Positions 49,720 through 59,712 of a stretch of 62,213 nt of DNA are shown here, piece by piece. A model generated the notes under the pieces. It was given only the letters and a program-made list of their open reading frames with translations. It did no database searches and had not been told where the DNA came from. Position 1 is the stretch's first letter. Every line of letters begins with the position of its first letter. Origin of the DNA: CBDCEG01 sp965215775 (GTDB taxonomy: Bacteria; Pseudomonadota; Gammaproteobacteria; Cardiobacteriales; Ostreibacteriaceae); NCBI GenBank assembly GCA_965215775.1, contig CBDCEG010000032.1, positions 1 to 62,213 on the forward strand, in the 5' to 3' direction. The translations under genes were made by a program, and so were the position numbers.

Positions 49720-49859
49720 TTTTAGAGACGATTAGAGAAAAATAAATATAATTTATCCGAAAGTTAAAAGTTAACACTTTCTTGATTATTGAAAGTAAAT
49801 TACTTTTTGTAACTTTCTAAAAATCAACTTCATCTAAAAAACTTGGTATAGTGTAATAC

Positions 49860-49932
49860 TCTAATTTTAGAAAACACTTTTAAAGCGACTAACTCATATA
49901 TCTTTTTTTGTGTTTTTTTATCTAAAATTAGA
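49860..49932. repeat. Inverted repeat between trpE and the DUF945 gene
   Basis: TCTAATTTTAGA (49860-49871) and TCTAAAATTAGA (49921-49932) are 12-bp inverted copies, and the flanking AACAC/GTGTT extend the pairing. T-runs lie inside the loop. It may act as a weak terminator for the two converging genes. Confidence 0.4.
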
Positions 49933-49939
49933 ATTAATC

Positions 49940-51790
49940 TTACATTCCAGGGATAGGCATTTCATTTCCATTTATAGTTAGCTTGCTATTTTTCAAAACA
50001 ATATCCGATAAGAATACACCATTTTTTAACTCTATAAAATCACTGCCCATTTTTTGAATCATTGGGGATAATTGTAGAAGGTCTGCGAATTTTTCATTTA
50101 ACTTCAATGAAGATTTCATATCTATTATTTTAAAGATATCCCTCTTGTCTTTCGCATTCATTATAGAGTTAAACTCCTCTTGATTTAAATTAGAAGCATC
50201 AATGTCAGCATTTAAGCTCACAGATGATTTTCCTTCTAATGTATCCAAATCTAAATTAACTGAGACTTGAGCTTTATTAAAGGGTTTTTGATTTTCTGCA
50301 GTTTTCTTTCCTGCCATAGCATTTGCAATATTCTTTTCTATAACTGATAATTCTACATCTACATTATATTTAGCGTTAAACTTGGCAGATTTTAATGAAG
50401 CAGCTGGTAGTGCATCTGGAAATAGCATGCCTGCAAATGAACTTATCAAATTTCGTGCTTCATCAGAAATATCTAACTCAGAGTTTAGAGCAAAATCAAT
50501 ATTGAAAAATTTATTATTATCTTTACTAGATAAATCTATATAACTATCAGCAATAAAGTTAAACAAATTAGATTGTATATCAACTTTTTGGGAAAACTTC
50601 ATTCCATTTTTTAAAAAAGACTTTGAAAAATTAGCTTTATCTGCTTCAGTTGGCTCTTTACTTTTCTTAATTAATTCAGCGAAAGAATTAACAAACTCAT
50701 AAGAAATATGACTAATATCGTAAGAAATATTTAATTTGTCTAGCTTAAGAGGGAACCCAGCTTTTACCATACTATCTTTATTAGGTAAAGCATTTATAGC
50801 AAACTTCATTCCTAACTTACCTTGGTTATCAGGGTATGTTCCTGAGTTTATTGATAGGCTATCTAACTTTATATTAAACTTTGGGTATTTTATAGATATA
50901 TCTTTGAAACTAATCTTAGCAAGGTTTGTTTGCAAATCATTAAAAGATTTAATATTGTCAAACTTACCATCTATAACTCCAGAATCTAGTTCGATTCCTG
51001 CTGTTTTAGATGCTTTTGAAGTGGAAATATTTATTGAGGAAACTTTACCACTGTAAGTATTATCATTTTTATAATTAAGGCTTATATCAAAAGGTTTGGC
51101 TGAAAAATGACCTTTATAACCTTTGAACTCTAATCCATTAAATGAAAGTTTATGATTTGAAGTCTTCTTATTAGTGAAAAAATAAGAAACCAAAGAAAGT
51201 CCTTTAAAACTACCATTTGGTTTAATAGAAGTTATTCCTTTTATATCTTTATTTGAATTAATAAAATGTTCTATTTTTACAGCACTAAGGTCAACTTTAT
51301 TCGTATTATTTAAGTCAATTGTTTTAATATTGTCTTTTGTAATTTTAGTTGCTTTTGTGATTTTAGTTGTAATATACCCAGCTTTATACTCTTTACCGTC
51401 GCTTGTTACAGAGCCTTTTTTTATTTGATGTGAAAAACTTATTTTTACAAAACCACTATCAATACCTTCAGCAAAAATGTGTGGTTTTAAAGTAAGCTCA
51501 CTTGTAGCACTATCTTTTGAGTAAGTTAATATTGTTAAGCTTGCATCCTTTATAGGTAATATTTGCAGTTGTTTTATAACTATAGGTTTATTTAAATTTT
51601 CTTTTATGAAATCTTCAATTAGATTTAAATTTTCATCTGTAGTTTCTTCTGCTTTTATTGCTTCTTTTATTACAACATTATTAGTTACTTTATCTGAAAC
51701 ATTACTAATAGCATCTTTACCTTTTTTAGATACAAAGTACCCGCCAATAACAGCCACAACAACTGCACCAATTATTATTACTTTTTTCAT
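49940..51790 (-). CDS. DUF945 (YdgA-like) inner-membrane anchored protein
   Basis: 616 residues. One N-terminal membrane helix (IIIGAVVVAVIGGYFVSK, about 4-21) is followed by a long periplasmic region of many short beta stretches, ending with SGMLFPDAL-like and FIELKNGVFLSDIVLKNSKL segments. The organisation is that of DUF945 proteins, whose function is poorly known; related beta-rich proteins bridge the periplasm. It lies 54 bases after rodZ, where ispG is found in many relatives. Confidence 0.7.
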   Translation of the reverse strand: MKKVIIIGAVVVAVIGGYFVSKKGKDAISNVSDKVTNNVVIKEAIKAEETTDENLNLIEDFIKENLNKPIVIKQLQILPIKDASLTILTYSKDSATSELTLKPHIFAEGIDSGFVKISFSHQIKKGSVTSDGKEYKAGYITTKITKATKITKDNIKTIDLNNTNKVDLSAVKIEHFINSNKDIKGITSIKPNGSFKGLSLVSYFFTNKKTSNHKLSFNGLEFKGYKGHFSAKPFDISLNYKNDNTYSGKVSSINISTSKASKTAGIELDSGVIDGKFDNIKSFNDLQTNLAKISFKDISIKYPKFNIKLDSLSINSGTYPDNQGKLGMKFAINALPNKDSMVKAGFPLKLDKLNISYDISHISYEFVNSFAELIKKSKEPTEADKANFSKSFLKNGMKFSQKVDIQSNLFNFIADSYIDLSSKDNNKFFNIDFALNSELDISDEARNLISSFAGMLFPDALPAASLKSAKFNAKYNVDVELSVIEKNIANAMAGKKTAENQKPFNKAQVSVNLDLDTLEGKSSVSLNADIDASNLNQEEFNSIMNAKDKRDIFKIIDMKSSLKLNEKFADLLQLSPMIQKMGSDFIELKNGVFLSDIVLKNSKLTINGNEMPIPGM

Positions 51791-51844
51791 ATTTTCTCCA
51801 TAGATTGATTTTGCTATAAAGTATTTATAGCTTATTTTTTTGGA

Positions 51845-52789
51845 CTATTTTATTTTATAAGTTCTTTTTGAAACTTTATAGTTTTTTAAATTAATATCTT
51901 TTTTTGCAAACTTGATTGCTTTAATAGCTTCAGGTCTAGCAAGCTTTATAGTTATTGGTGAGGTTATTTTTGTTTCTAGTTTTTTTCCTTTTCTGAAAAC
52001 TTTTGAAATAATAACTTTACCAGAAGCATCTTTGACTTTTATCCAACAATTATCTCTAAAAGTTATAACTAGTGTGGCAGTTTTTTTGGGTTTATCATCT
52101 GTAGTTGTTTCAGTCTCTTCTGTAGAAGCCACATTCTGTTCAGTTTCATCTGGGTCAAAAGGAGATAATACAATATCATCTGTATTATTAGCTTGTGCAG
52201 GAACCTCACTATTCAAAACATTATTTATAACAGCCCTTTCTGTATCTGTCATATTCTCTCCTCCCAATATTGCAGGAGTTGGAGATGGTAATTTATTGGG
52301 TTTATTTTCTTGGTTCTCTTTATTATCGACTATTTTGGGACTGTCTTTTTTTACTGGCGATTCTATGAATGCATTCTCTGCTTTAAAGTAAGCAAAGCTA
52401 AAGATACAAAAAAATATACTTGTAATAAATAAACTAAAAAATTTAGAGTGCCGTTTTGTTATTTTATGCTTTAGGAACGGTTCAGGTTTAATAAGTTTTT
52501 TACCTTCTTTGTCTTTATTAAGGTTACTGTTATCAGTATAAATATTTAAAATATCTTTTGTATTTAGATTAAGGTATTTTGCGTAAGAGCTTATATATCC
52601 ACGAACATAAATTTCAGCATCAATTTTATCAAAATCATTATCCTCAATAAATTTCAAGGTAGATATTGGCAGCTTAATTTTCTCAGAAATAAAAGCAATT
52701 GTTTCACCAATATCTTCTCTTGCATTTTTAAATATTCTACCTAAATCAACAAAAGATTTTGTACTTTTGTTTTTTTTTCTTTTTATCAT
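51845..52789 (-). CDS. rodZ: Cell shape protein RodZ
   Basis: 314 residues. N-terminal cytoplasmic helix-turn-helix of the HTH_25 type (LGRIFKNAREDIGETIAFIS, then YVRGYISSYAKYLNL, about 17-75), one membrane helix (about 117-137, FFSLFITSIFFCIFSFAYF), an acidic Thr-rich linker, and a periplasmic DUF4115 domain (ATLVITFRDNCWIKVKDASG, about 237-256). RodZ links MreB filaments to the rod elongation machinery. It sits between pilW and the DUF945 gene in a conserved neighbourhood. Confidence 0.93.
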   Translation of the reverse strand: MIKRKKNKSTKSFVDLGRIFKNAREDIGETIAFISEKIKLPISTLKFIEDNDFDKIDAEIYVRGYISSYAKYLNLNTKDILNIYTDNSNLNKDKEGKKLIKPEPFLKHKITKRHSKFFSLFITSIFFCIFSFAYFKAENAFIESPVKKDSPKIVDNKENQENKPNKLPSPTPAILGGENMTDTERAVINNVLNSEVPAQANNTDDIVLSPFDPDETEQNVASTEETETTTDDKPKKTATLVITFRDNCWIKVKDASGKVIISKVFRKGKKLETKITSPITIKLARPEAIKAIKFAKKDINLKNYKVSKRTYKIK

Positions 52790-52813
52790 TCTTTAGATTA
52801 TTTTTAAATAAAA

Positions 52814-53566
52814 CTATTGAACTGACTGTGCTTCTCTTGAGCCAGCATATCTAGTTTTTAACACTCTTAACATTTCTCTTTCTTTAGGTTTATTACCCAA
52901 CTCTTTTTCAATCAAATAAGAAAGATATACAGACTTTGGAGTGTGACCAATTTGATTATGAACTAAATCAATTTGTTTTTTAGCTTCTGCCATAAAACCT
53001 TTCTTTACATTCATTTCAGCTAGAGGAATCAAAGCTCCTGCTGAATAAGGTTCATGAATAAGAGCATTCTTGTAATAAACTTTTGCCTGTGCAATCTTGC
53101 CCTTAGACTTCAAGCAATCACCTGCTGCAATTTGCCCAACAGCAGCCATAGCTCCTCCTTTTGCAGCTATTTTTTTAGCAAGTGCATTTAACTGAGTTGT
53201 TCTATTGTATTTACATAAGAAAATATTATAGTTTGAATAACCTAGAGCAAAATCTGGAAACTCTGTTAATAAACTATTATAAGTTTTTTCTGCCGCTATA
53301 TTGTCATGAATTTCCTCGTAAACAAGAGCAATAACATTAAGAGCCTCAGGGGTTCTCTTTGCTTTTAAAGACTTCTTAAGAGCAACCTCAGCTCTATCAA
53401 AAGCTCCTTTTTTTCCATAGGCAATACCTAGATCCAAGTAGCCTTGGTAAGGTTCTTTTTTTGTGTGTTTTAATATTTTACGGTCTTTATCTGTTTTAAC
53501 AGTTGTAGTGCATCCAACAATAGCGAATGTTAAAATGATGACTGAAATATGTTTTAAGTTTTTCAT
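52814..53566 (-). CDS. pilW: Type IV pilus pilotin PilW/PilF (TPR lipoprotein)
   Basis: 250 residues. Lipoprotein signal LTFAIVGC (Cys about 19). Tandem TPR repeats follow: GYLDLGIAYGKKGAFDRAEV, EALNVIALVYEEIHDNIAAE and YYKNALIHEPYSAGALIPLA. In pseudomonads PilF/PilW helps assemble the PilQ secretin in the outer membrane. The order rlmN-pilW-rodZ is conserved in gammaproteobacteria and supports the name. No other pilus gene is in the window. Confidence 0.88.
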   Translation of the reverse strand: MKNLKHISVIILTFAIVGCTTTVKTDKDRKILKHTKKEPYQGYLDLGIAYGKKGAFDRAEVALKKSLKAKRTPEALNVIALVYEEIHDNIAAEKTYNSLLTEFPDFALGYSNYNIFLCKYNRTTQLNALAKKIAAKGGAMAAVGQIAAGDCLKSKGKIAQAKVYYKNALIHEPYSAGALIPLAEMNVKKGFMAEAKKQIDLVHNQIGHTPKSVYLSYLIEKELGNKPKEREMLRVLKTRYAGSREAQSVQ

Positions 53567-53592
53567 AATTATTTACCTAAGTTTTAAAATGT

Positions 53593-54702
53593 TTATTTTT
53601 TATTATTTTTATTGGTTTTTGAGATATCTCTAACCAAAATCCTTTCTCTTCGGCTTTTGTCGGCAACTTCGCCAACAAGTTGCCCACAAGCAGCAGAAAT
53701 ATCTTCCCCTCTAACTTTCCTTATTGTAGCAATCATTTTCTTGTTTAGTAAGACCTTCTGGAATTTTTTTATTTGTTCCATTGACGATTGCTTATATTTA
53801 GTCCCTGGGAATTCATTAAACGGGATTAAATTTATTTTACTTGGAATATCTTTTATTAGTTTACAGAATTGTTTTGCATCGTCAACACTATCATTAACTC
53901 CTGCAAGCATAACATATTCCCAAGTTATAAATCTTTTTCTATCTGTTTTTAGTGTGGTGAAATCTAAACAAGCTTTTAATAAATCTTTCAAAGGATATTT
54001 TTTATTAATAGGAACAATTTCATTTCTAAGTTCATCATTTGTTGCATGAAGTGAAACAGCCAACGAAACATCACTATCATTTATTAAATCCATAATTCTA
54101 GGCACAACACCACAAGTTGAAACTGTAACTCTGCGTTTTGATAAGCCGAATCCTAAATCACTCATCATAGTATTACAAGCACTTACAACGCTATCATAAT
54201 TAAGTAAAGGCTCTCCCATTCCCATCATAACAACATTTGTGATTTTTTTATTTTGCACACTGGAAAATCCAAGTTCAGATATCGCAAGCCATATTTGCCC
54301 AATAATTTCACCAGTTGATAGGTTACGATTAAAACCTTCGTGAGCAGTAGAACAAAAAGGACATGCCATAATACAGCCAGCTTGTGATGAAATACAAAGA
54401 GTTCCTCGTTCTTTTTCTGGAATAAAAACCATTTCAATAGCGCTACCACCAATAACTTCAAGCATCCATTTGGTTGTTCCATCTTTAGAAACTTGTTTTG
54501 TTATTATTTTAGGTAGTTTCAAACAGGATTCTTTTTTAAGTACTTCTATAAACTTACCTGAAATATCAGTCATTTCATCAAAGTTTAAAATCCCTTTATG
54601 ATAAATCCATTTCATCACTTGTGTTGCTCTAAATTTTTTCTCACCTAAGTGCGTGAAAAAACTTTCCATTTGTGGTTTATTTAAGTCAAATAAATTTATC
54701 AT
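53593..54702 (-). CDS. rlmN: Dual-specificity RNA methyltransferase RlmN
   Basis: Radical SAM enzyme that makes m2A at 23S A2503 and tRNA A37. 369 residues. The radical SAM cluster motif is AGCIMACPFCSTAHEGFNRN (CxxxCxxC). Also seen are VVMMGMGEPLLNYDSV, VSTCGVVPRI and the C-terminal catalytic cysteine region GEDISAACGQL. The first domain starts FFTHLGEKKFRATQVMKWIY. It follows ndk by 43 bases, as in related genomes. Confidence 0.96.
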   Translation of the reverse strand: MINLFDLNKPQMESFFTHLGEKKFRATQVMKWIYHKGILNFDEMTDISGKFIEVLKKESCLKLPKIITKQVSKDGTTKWMLEVIGGSAIEMVFIPEKERGTLCISSQAGCIMACPFCSTAHEGFNRNLSTGEIIGQIWLAISELGFSSVQNKKITNVVMMGMGEPLLNYDSVVSACNTMMSDLGFGLSKRRVTVSTCGVVPRIMDLINDSDVSLAVSLHATNDELRNEIVPINKKYPLKDLLKACLDFTTLKTDRKRFITWEYVMLAGVNDSVDDAKQFCKLIKDIPSKINLIPFNEFPGTKYKQSSMEQIKKFQKVLLNKKMIATIRKVRGEDISAACGQLVGEVADKSRRERILVRDISKTNKNNKK

Positions 54703-54745
54703 AAAGCTATTAGTCTATTTTATTTTTTGAGTTGTTTTTTTAATA

Positions 54746-55165
54746 TTAACTAGAAAACACTTCATTTTCTTTGAAGAAAAACTTTATCTCCTCAGAAGCT
54801 GTTTGCAAAGAATCAGATCCATGAACTGCATTTTTTGGCATACTATCTGCAAATAAAGCTCTTATAGTTCCTTCTTTTGCGTCATCAGGATTTGTAGCTC
54901 CCATTATCTCTCTATTTTTAGAAATTGCATTTTCCCCCTCCAAAACTTGAACCATTACAGGGCTTGAAGTCATAAATTTGACTAGAAAATCAAAGAAAGG
55001 TTTGCCTTCGTGAACTGAATAAAAATCATGTGCTTGTTTTGTTGATAGATGAATCATTTTTGAAGCGATAATTTTAAGTCCATTTTGCTCAAATTTACTA
55101 TAAATTTCACCAATAACATTTTTCTCAACTGCGTTAGGTTTGATTATTGAAAGTGTTTGTTCCAT
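54746..55165 (-). CDS. ndk: Nucleoside diphosphate kinase
   Basis: 139 residues (E. coli 143). Equalises nucleoside triphosphate pools by phosphotransfer through a histidine. NAVHGSDS with catalytic H115, N-terminal TLSIIKPNAVEKN and GATNPDDAKEGTIR are all intact. First gene of the ndk-rlmN-pilW-rodZ-DUF945 run. GGAGTAAATT precedes the ATG. Confidence 0.97.
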   Translation of the reverse strand: MEQTLSIIKPNAVEKNVIGEIYSKFEQNGLKIIASKMIHLSTKQAHDFYSVHEGKPFFDFLVKFMTSSPVMVQVLEGENAISKNREIMGATNPDDAKEGTIRALFADSMPKNAVHGSDSLQTASEEIKFFFKENEVFSS

Positions 55166-55283
55166 AATTTACTCCATTTATAAAGTTATTTTAATTTAAA
55201 TAATTGCACTAATATGATTATTATATATGACTCTTGCTATAAAATTTAGAAAAATACTTAAAAAATTATGAAGAATGTAAAAG

Positions 55284-55358
55284 TGGAGGCGAGTCCCGGA
55301 GTCGAACCGAGGTACACGGATTTGCAATCCGCTGCATAGCCACTCTGCCAACTCGCCT
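55284..55358 (-). tRNA. tRNA-Cys (GCA)
   Basis: 75 bases with encoded CCA. Acceptor AGGCGAG pairs with CTCGCCT; anticodon loop ATTGCAAA gives GCA; T-arm GGTTCGACTCC. Confidence 0.94.
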
Positions 55359-55389
55359 AAATTTGAAGCCAAAAATCAATCAGAAAAAA

Positions 55390-55464
55390 TGGAGCGGGAA
55401 ACGAGATTCGAACTCGCGACCCCAACCTTGGCAAGGTTGTGCTCTACCACTGAGCTATTCCCGC
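55390..55464 (-). tRNA. tRNA-Gly (GCC), downstream copy
   Basis: 75 bases with encoded CCA, minus strand GCGGGAATAGCTCAG, anticodon loop CTTGCCAA (GCC), T-arm AGTTCGAATCT. Identical to the second copy at 55534. Confidence 0.95.
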
Positions 55465-55533
55465 AATAGATTGATTTTGTTAGTTAAACTAAGTTTGTTT
55501 TAAATGTAATTTAGTGAAACATTACTTTTAAAT

Positions 55534-55608
55534 TGGAGCGGGAAACGAGATTCGAACTCGCGACCCCAACCTTGGCAAGGTTGTGCTCTACCACTGAGCT
55601 ATTCCCGC
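55534..55608 (-). tRNA. tRNA-Gly (GCC), upstream copy
   Basis: Same 75-base sequence as 55390-55464, 69 bases upstream of it. The three tRNAs point the same way and probably form one transcript Gly-Gly-Cys. Confidence 0.95.
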
Positions 55609-55822
55609 AATAAAAATAGTTAGTTAATTATATATACTTTTAAATTATTTTGAAGTTATTTTTTTAATAAATGTTTTAAGCGATTGGTTGATTAATTTTA
55701 TTGCTTGTAATGAATTAAATACAAATTGTGTCTTGCTTAAATTCCAAATGCCCATATATAATTAAAAGTCAATAGGTGCTTTACTTATTGATGATTTTAA
55801 TTAAATTTATATGGAGAAAAAA

Positions 55823-56254
55823 ATGGGATTATTTAATTTTGCAAAAAATATTGGAAAAAAACTTTTTGGTTCTGATGATGACGATGCGGCAGAAAAAATT
55901 AAAAAACATATAGAAGAAGACAATCCAGGAATTGAAAACCTAGATGTTAGCTTTGAAAATGGAGAGGTTAAAATATCAGGAGATGCAGCAAACTCAGCAG
56001 CTCTTGAAAAAGCAGTTCTTATGGCTGGAAATGTTGAAGGTGTTGAATCTATAAATATTGATGGCGTTACTGGAGCTGCTCCTAGTGATAATGTTGAATA
56101 TTATGAAATCAAAAAAGGCGATACTCTTTGGGCGATTTCTAAACATTTTTATGGAAATGGAAATGATTACAAAAAAATCGTAGAGGAAAATAAAGAAGTA
56201 ATTAAAAATGCTGATAAAATTTACCCAGGGCAAAAAATTAGAATTCCTAAATAA
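55823..56254 (+). CDS. BON-LysM protein (Kbp/YgaU type)
   Basis: 143 residues from the ATG at 55823, which has GGAG six bases upstream; the ATG at 55811 overlaps that site and is unlikely. MGLFNFAKNIGKKLFG is followed by a BON domain (about 25-80, GIENLDVSFENGEVKISGDA) and a C-terminal LysM (YEIKKGDTLWAISKHFYG, about 95-112, to IYPGQKIRIPK). This is the layout of E. coli Kbp (YgaU), a cytoplasmic potassium-binding protein. It stands alone between tRNAs and a terminator. Confidence 0.9.
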   Translation: MGLFNFAKNIGKKLFGSDDDDAAEKIKKHIEEDNPGIENLDVSFENGEVKISGDAANSAALEKAVLMAGNVEGVESINIDGVTGAAPSDNVEYYEIKKGDTLWAISKHFYGNGNDYKKIVEENKEVIKNADKIYPGQKIRIPK

Positions 56255-56274
56255 GGAAACTAGCTTTTAGTCAA

Positions 56275-56311
56275 GCCTCCTGCTGGTTGAACTGGTAGGA
56301 GGTTTTTTTTA
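56275..56311 (+). terminator. Terminator after the BON-LysM gene
   Basis: AGCCTCCTGCTGGTT-GAACTGG-TAGGAGGTTTTTTTT region: a CCTCCT/AGGAGG stem with a T-run, 20 bases after the stop codon. Confidence 0.85.
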
Positions 56312-56449
56312 TGCAGGAATTTTTTTATGAGTTTTTTTAGATTTTGTTAGCGTCCTGTTTTTTTAAACTCTCTTCTCTTAATCAAGTCTTTTGATTTAAA
56401 TAAGCTGGAAATAATTAATAATTACCACATATATATATTTATCAAACAC

Positions 56450-57544
56450 CTAAACCCCCTGTTTCAAGCTTGCCTTTATGAAATTTTCTAAATCGCCATC
56501 CAAAACTGCTTGTGTGTTCGTTGATTCGTATCCTGTGCGTAAGTCTTTTATTCGTCCTGAGTCCAAAACATAAGAGCGGATTTGAGTTCCCCAGCTAACA
56601 TCTGATTTACTATCTTCTAAAACTCTGGATTCAGCATTTCTTTTTTGCATTTCAAGTTCATATAATTTTGCTTTTAACTGTTTCATTGCAGTATCTTTAT
56701 TTTGGTGTTGTGAGCGTCCATTTTGGCATTGTGTTACTGTATTTGTTGGTAAATGAGTAATTCTAACCGCTGATTCAGTTTTATTAACATGTTGTCCGCC
56801 AGCACCTGAAGCACGATAAGTATCAATTCTTAGGTCAGCAGGATTTATATCAACTTCAAAGCTATCATCAACTTCTGGAGAAACAAATATTGAAGCAAAC
56901 GAAGTATGGCGTTTACTATTTGAATCAAAAGGAGATTTTCTAACTAATCTATGCGTTCCTGTTTCTGTGCGTAGCCAGCCATAAGCATATTCTCCTTGAA
57001 TGTGAATAGTTGCAGATTTAATTCCAGCAACATCTCCAGGTGATTCTTCCATAATATCAACCTTAAAACCTTTGCTATCACAAAATCGCAAATACATTCG
57101 TAAAATCATATTTGCCCAATCTTGTGCTTCAGTTCCACCAGATCCTGATTGCACATCAATATAAGCGTTGTTTGCATCAACTTCACCTGAAAACATTCTT
57201 CTAAACTCTAAATCTTCCAGCTTTTTTATGGCTAAATTTATATCTAAAATGACAGAATCTACAGTTTCTTGGTCATTTTCTTCCTCTGCAAAAGCAAGCA
57301 TTTCCTCTGAATCAACAAAAGTATCTTTTATAAAATCTAAGTTAGAAGTTGTATTTTCTAATGAGACCTTTTCTCTATTTAGGGCAGTTGCTTTTTCTTG
57401 ATCAGCCCAAACTTCTGGCTGTTCTAATTCCGCCATAACCTCTTCTAATCTTTCGGATTTTTCTTCATACTGCAAATGCTTTCTTAAAGCATCTTCTCTT
57501 TCTATTCCATCTTTTATTTGTTCGAAAAATTGATTTAGTTCCAT
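56450..57544 (-). CDS. prfB: Peptide chain release factor 2, without the programmed frameshift
   Basis: 364 residues. Recognises UGA/UAA: the SPF anticodon-like motif is in VRKSPFDSNSKRH and the catalytic GGQ in SGAGGQHVNKTESAVRITH. In most bacteria prfB has an in-frame TGA after about codon 25 that needs a +1 shift. Here the matching region (ALRKHLQYEEKSERLEEV) reads straight through as CAT TTG CAG TAT GAA, with no TGA. So autoregulation by frameshifting has been lost or never existed in this lineage. lysS, the usual neighbour, is not here. Confidence 0.95.
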   Translation of the reverse strand: MELNQFFEQIKDGIEREDALRKHLQYEEKSERLEEVMAELEQPEVWADQEKATALNREKVSLENTTSNLDFIKDTFVDSEEMLAFAEEENDQETVDSVILDINLAIKKLEDLEFRRMFSGEVDANNAYIDVQSGSGGTEAQDWANMILRMYLRFCDSKGFKVDIMEESPGDVAGIKSATIHIQGEYAYGWLRTETGTHRLVRKSPFDSNSKRHTSFASIFVSPEVDDSFEVDINPADLRIDTYRASGAGGQHVNKTESAVRITHLPTNTVTQCQNGRSQHQNKDTAMKQLKAKLYELEMQKRNAESRVLEDSKSDVSWGTQIRSYVLDSGRIKDLRTGYESTNTQAVLDGDLENFIKASLKQGV

Positions 57545-57607
57545 TACTTTTAATATTAGTTATATTTTTAAAGCTTCATATTATAAATTAGATTAAACTT
57601 AGAATAT

Positions 57608-59687
57608 ATGATAAAAAATTTTAATTTAAAATCTAAACTACAAAATAGCACATTATTTCAACCAATAAATTTAATACTTATTGGGTTGTTTGTATCTGTT
57701 TATGGTTTTAATTATTTGTATGAGGGTTTTAATTTATTACCGAATTTGCTTGCAGCTATTTGTGCAGCAATAGTCATTTTCATTGCTCTTTATTTCTCAA
57801 GATTTTTTATAATTGGTTTATTTTTGGGTTTAATAACTTTTTATATTTGTGTGAACCCAGTTTATAAAAGAAGTTTCTCAAGTTGTGAATTTGCAGGAGT
57901 TATAACTAAAAACTCACAAAAAAAAGGTGCAGTTTATATTAAAGCTTCAAATATTAATTGTGAAAATAATAAATTAGTAAATCAAACAATTATGTTTTGG
58001 GATAGTAAAAAGTTATTTAGTGATAAATTAGGGCTGAAGTTTAGCTTTAAATCCAAACTATCTCCTGTTAAATCAAGGCTAAACAAATATGAATTTAGCT
58101 ATGAGAAATATTTAAGAAACCAAGGTATTTTACTATCAGCTAAAAATTTGAAAATAATTTCAAAACAAAAATATACTAATTTTTTTCTAGGTTTAAAAGT
58201 AAAGCTACAAAATCAAATAAACAAACATCTATCAAAAGCAAACAGTGCGACAATTATTGCAATAATTACAGGTGATAGAAGTAGATTAAATTCCCATCAA
58301 AAAGATATAATACAAAAGGTTGGTGTTAGTCATATTTTGGCAATATCAGGTTTGCACCTTGCTATAATTGGTTTTTGGGCTTGGTTATTTATGCAAATAA
58401 TTTGGTCTTTTTTACCTAGATTGCACAAATATTTATTACCAATTCAGGCTGGAGCTATTTTTGCATTTATTATTATTAGTTTTTATGTTTTTTTGACAGG
58501 CTTTCAAATCCCAGCCAAGCGGGCTTGGGTTATGTTTTTCGTTCTTGCGTTATCTTGGTTTAGGTTAAAAGTTGTAACCAATAATAGTTTATCTTTGGCG
58601 GCTGTTGCTGTTATTTTATTTTACCCATTATCAATATTTTCTGTTGGGTTTTATTTATCATTTTTGGCAACTTTTATAGTTTTAAACACTTCAAATAATC
58701 AAGTGAATGGTAAATTTAAAAAGTTTTCAATAATAACTAAACTAATTAAAATACAAATATATATACCCTTGGTTTTAATGCCGATTACTTGGTATTATTT
58801 TGGCAATATTTCATTAATTGTTTTTGTAAGTAATTTGATAATTATTCCGTTAATTACTTTTTGGCTATTGCCTTTGGCGGTGCTTGCTAATTTATTTGAA
58901 TTTATTTCTCCTTTTCTGGCAAGTTATCTTTGGGTAAGCTGTGAGTTTTTCACTAATGTTTTATGGTCAAATTTGGAGTTTTTCTTTTCTTTTGATGCAA
59001 ATGTAACTCCAAGCAGTTACCCTAGTTTAACTTCAGTAACTGTTGCAACTGCTGGGCTGTTATTGTTTGTGGTTTCTAAAAAATATAGTTATTTGTTATT
59101 TTGTGTGATTTTATTTATACCAAATTTAAAAACCACAAATCCAAGTTTTATAATTGCAGATTCTAAACAAACAAGCGTTTTAATTCACAATAAAAAACAA
59201 GCTATTATAATAAACCCAGGGCGAAGATATAAATATATAGATGCTTCAAAAAAATGGCTAAAATATTTAAAAAAGAATAATCTAGAACTTAAATATATTA
59301 TTCTGGAAGATGAGAAAATAAGTAAAATATCAGCTACTAAAACACTATTAAAAAACTATAAAAACGCTAAAATAATAAAACTAACAAAGTTTGATTATCC
59401 TTTTAAATCTGAATACTGTAAGCCAATTAATTTTAAAAGATTTACAAGTAACTATGGTGGAAAATAATAATAGCTGTTTATCAGAAATAGTTTGGTTTGG
59501 TAAGAAAATAACTTTGTTTGACGAAACTAAAAGTAACAATATTCTAAAAGCTAAATCTAAAATAATTTGGAATGAAAAAATACTAAATTCTAATGACTTA
59601 GGAATGATTACAATTGAGAAATTAGGTAAAACTAATAAATTTAAAATTAAATTTAAAATTAAACATTTGAGAAAACTAAGCTTTTAA
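57608..59687 (+). pseudogene. comEC: ComEC/Rec2-like DNA uptake channel, frameshifted near the 3' end
   Basis: The first frame (57608-59467, 619 codons) has hydrophobic helices at the N-terminus, an OB-like DUF4131 region (about 95-165) and the Competence domain with QKVGVSHILAISGLHLAIIG (about 236-255) and GFQIPAKRAWVMF. It ends NYGGK and a TAA at a GGAAAA run. The neighbouring frame continues without a stop as NNNSCLSEIVWFGKKITLFD to 59687. Removing one A joins them into 692 codons. The C-terminal beta-lactamase-like domain is short and lacks HxHxDH zinc ligands. The protein would move single-stranded DNA across the inner membrane. Confidence 0.8.
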
Positions 59688-59712
59688 ATAGACAACTTTC
59701 AAATAACAATTA

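Noticed and set aside
54225..54482. Minus-strand open frame of 85 codons inside rlmN
   Set aside because: It lies out of frame within the conserved radical SAM domain and shows no independent features.
55390..55608. Tandem identical tRNA-Gly copies as a possible integration site
   Set aside because: No integrase gene or displaced tRNA end is nearby; simple gene duplication is enough.
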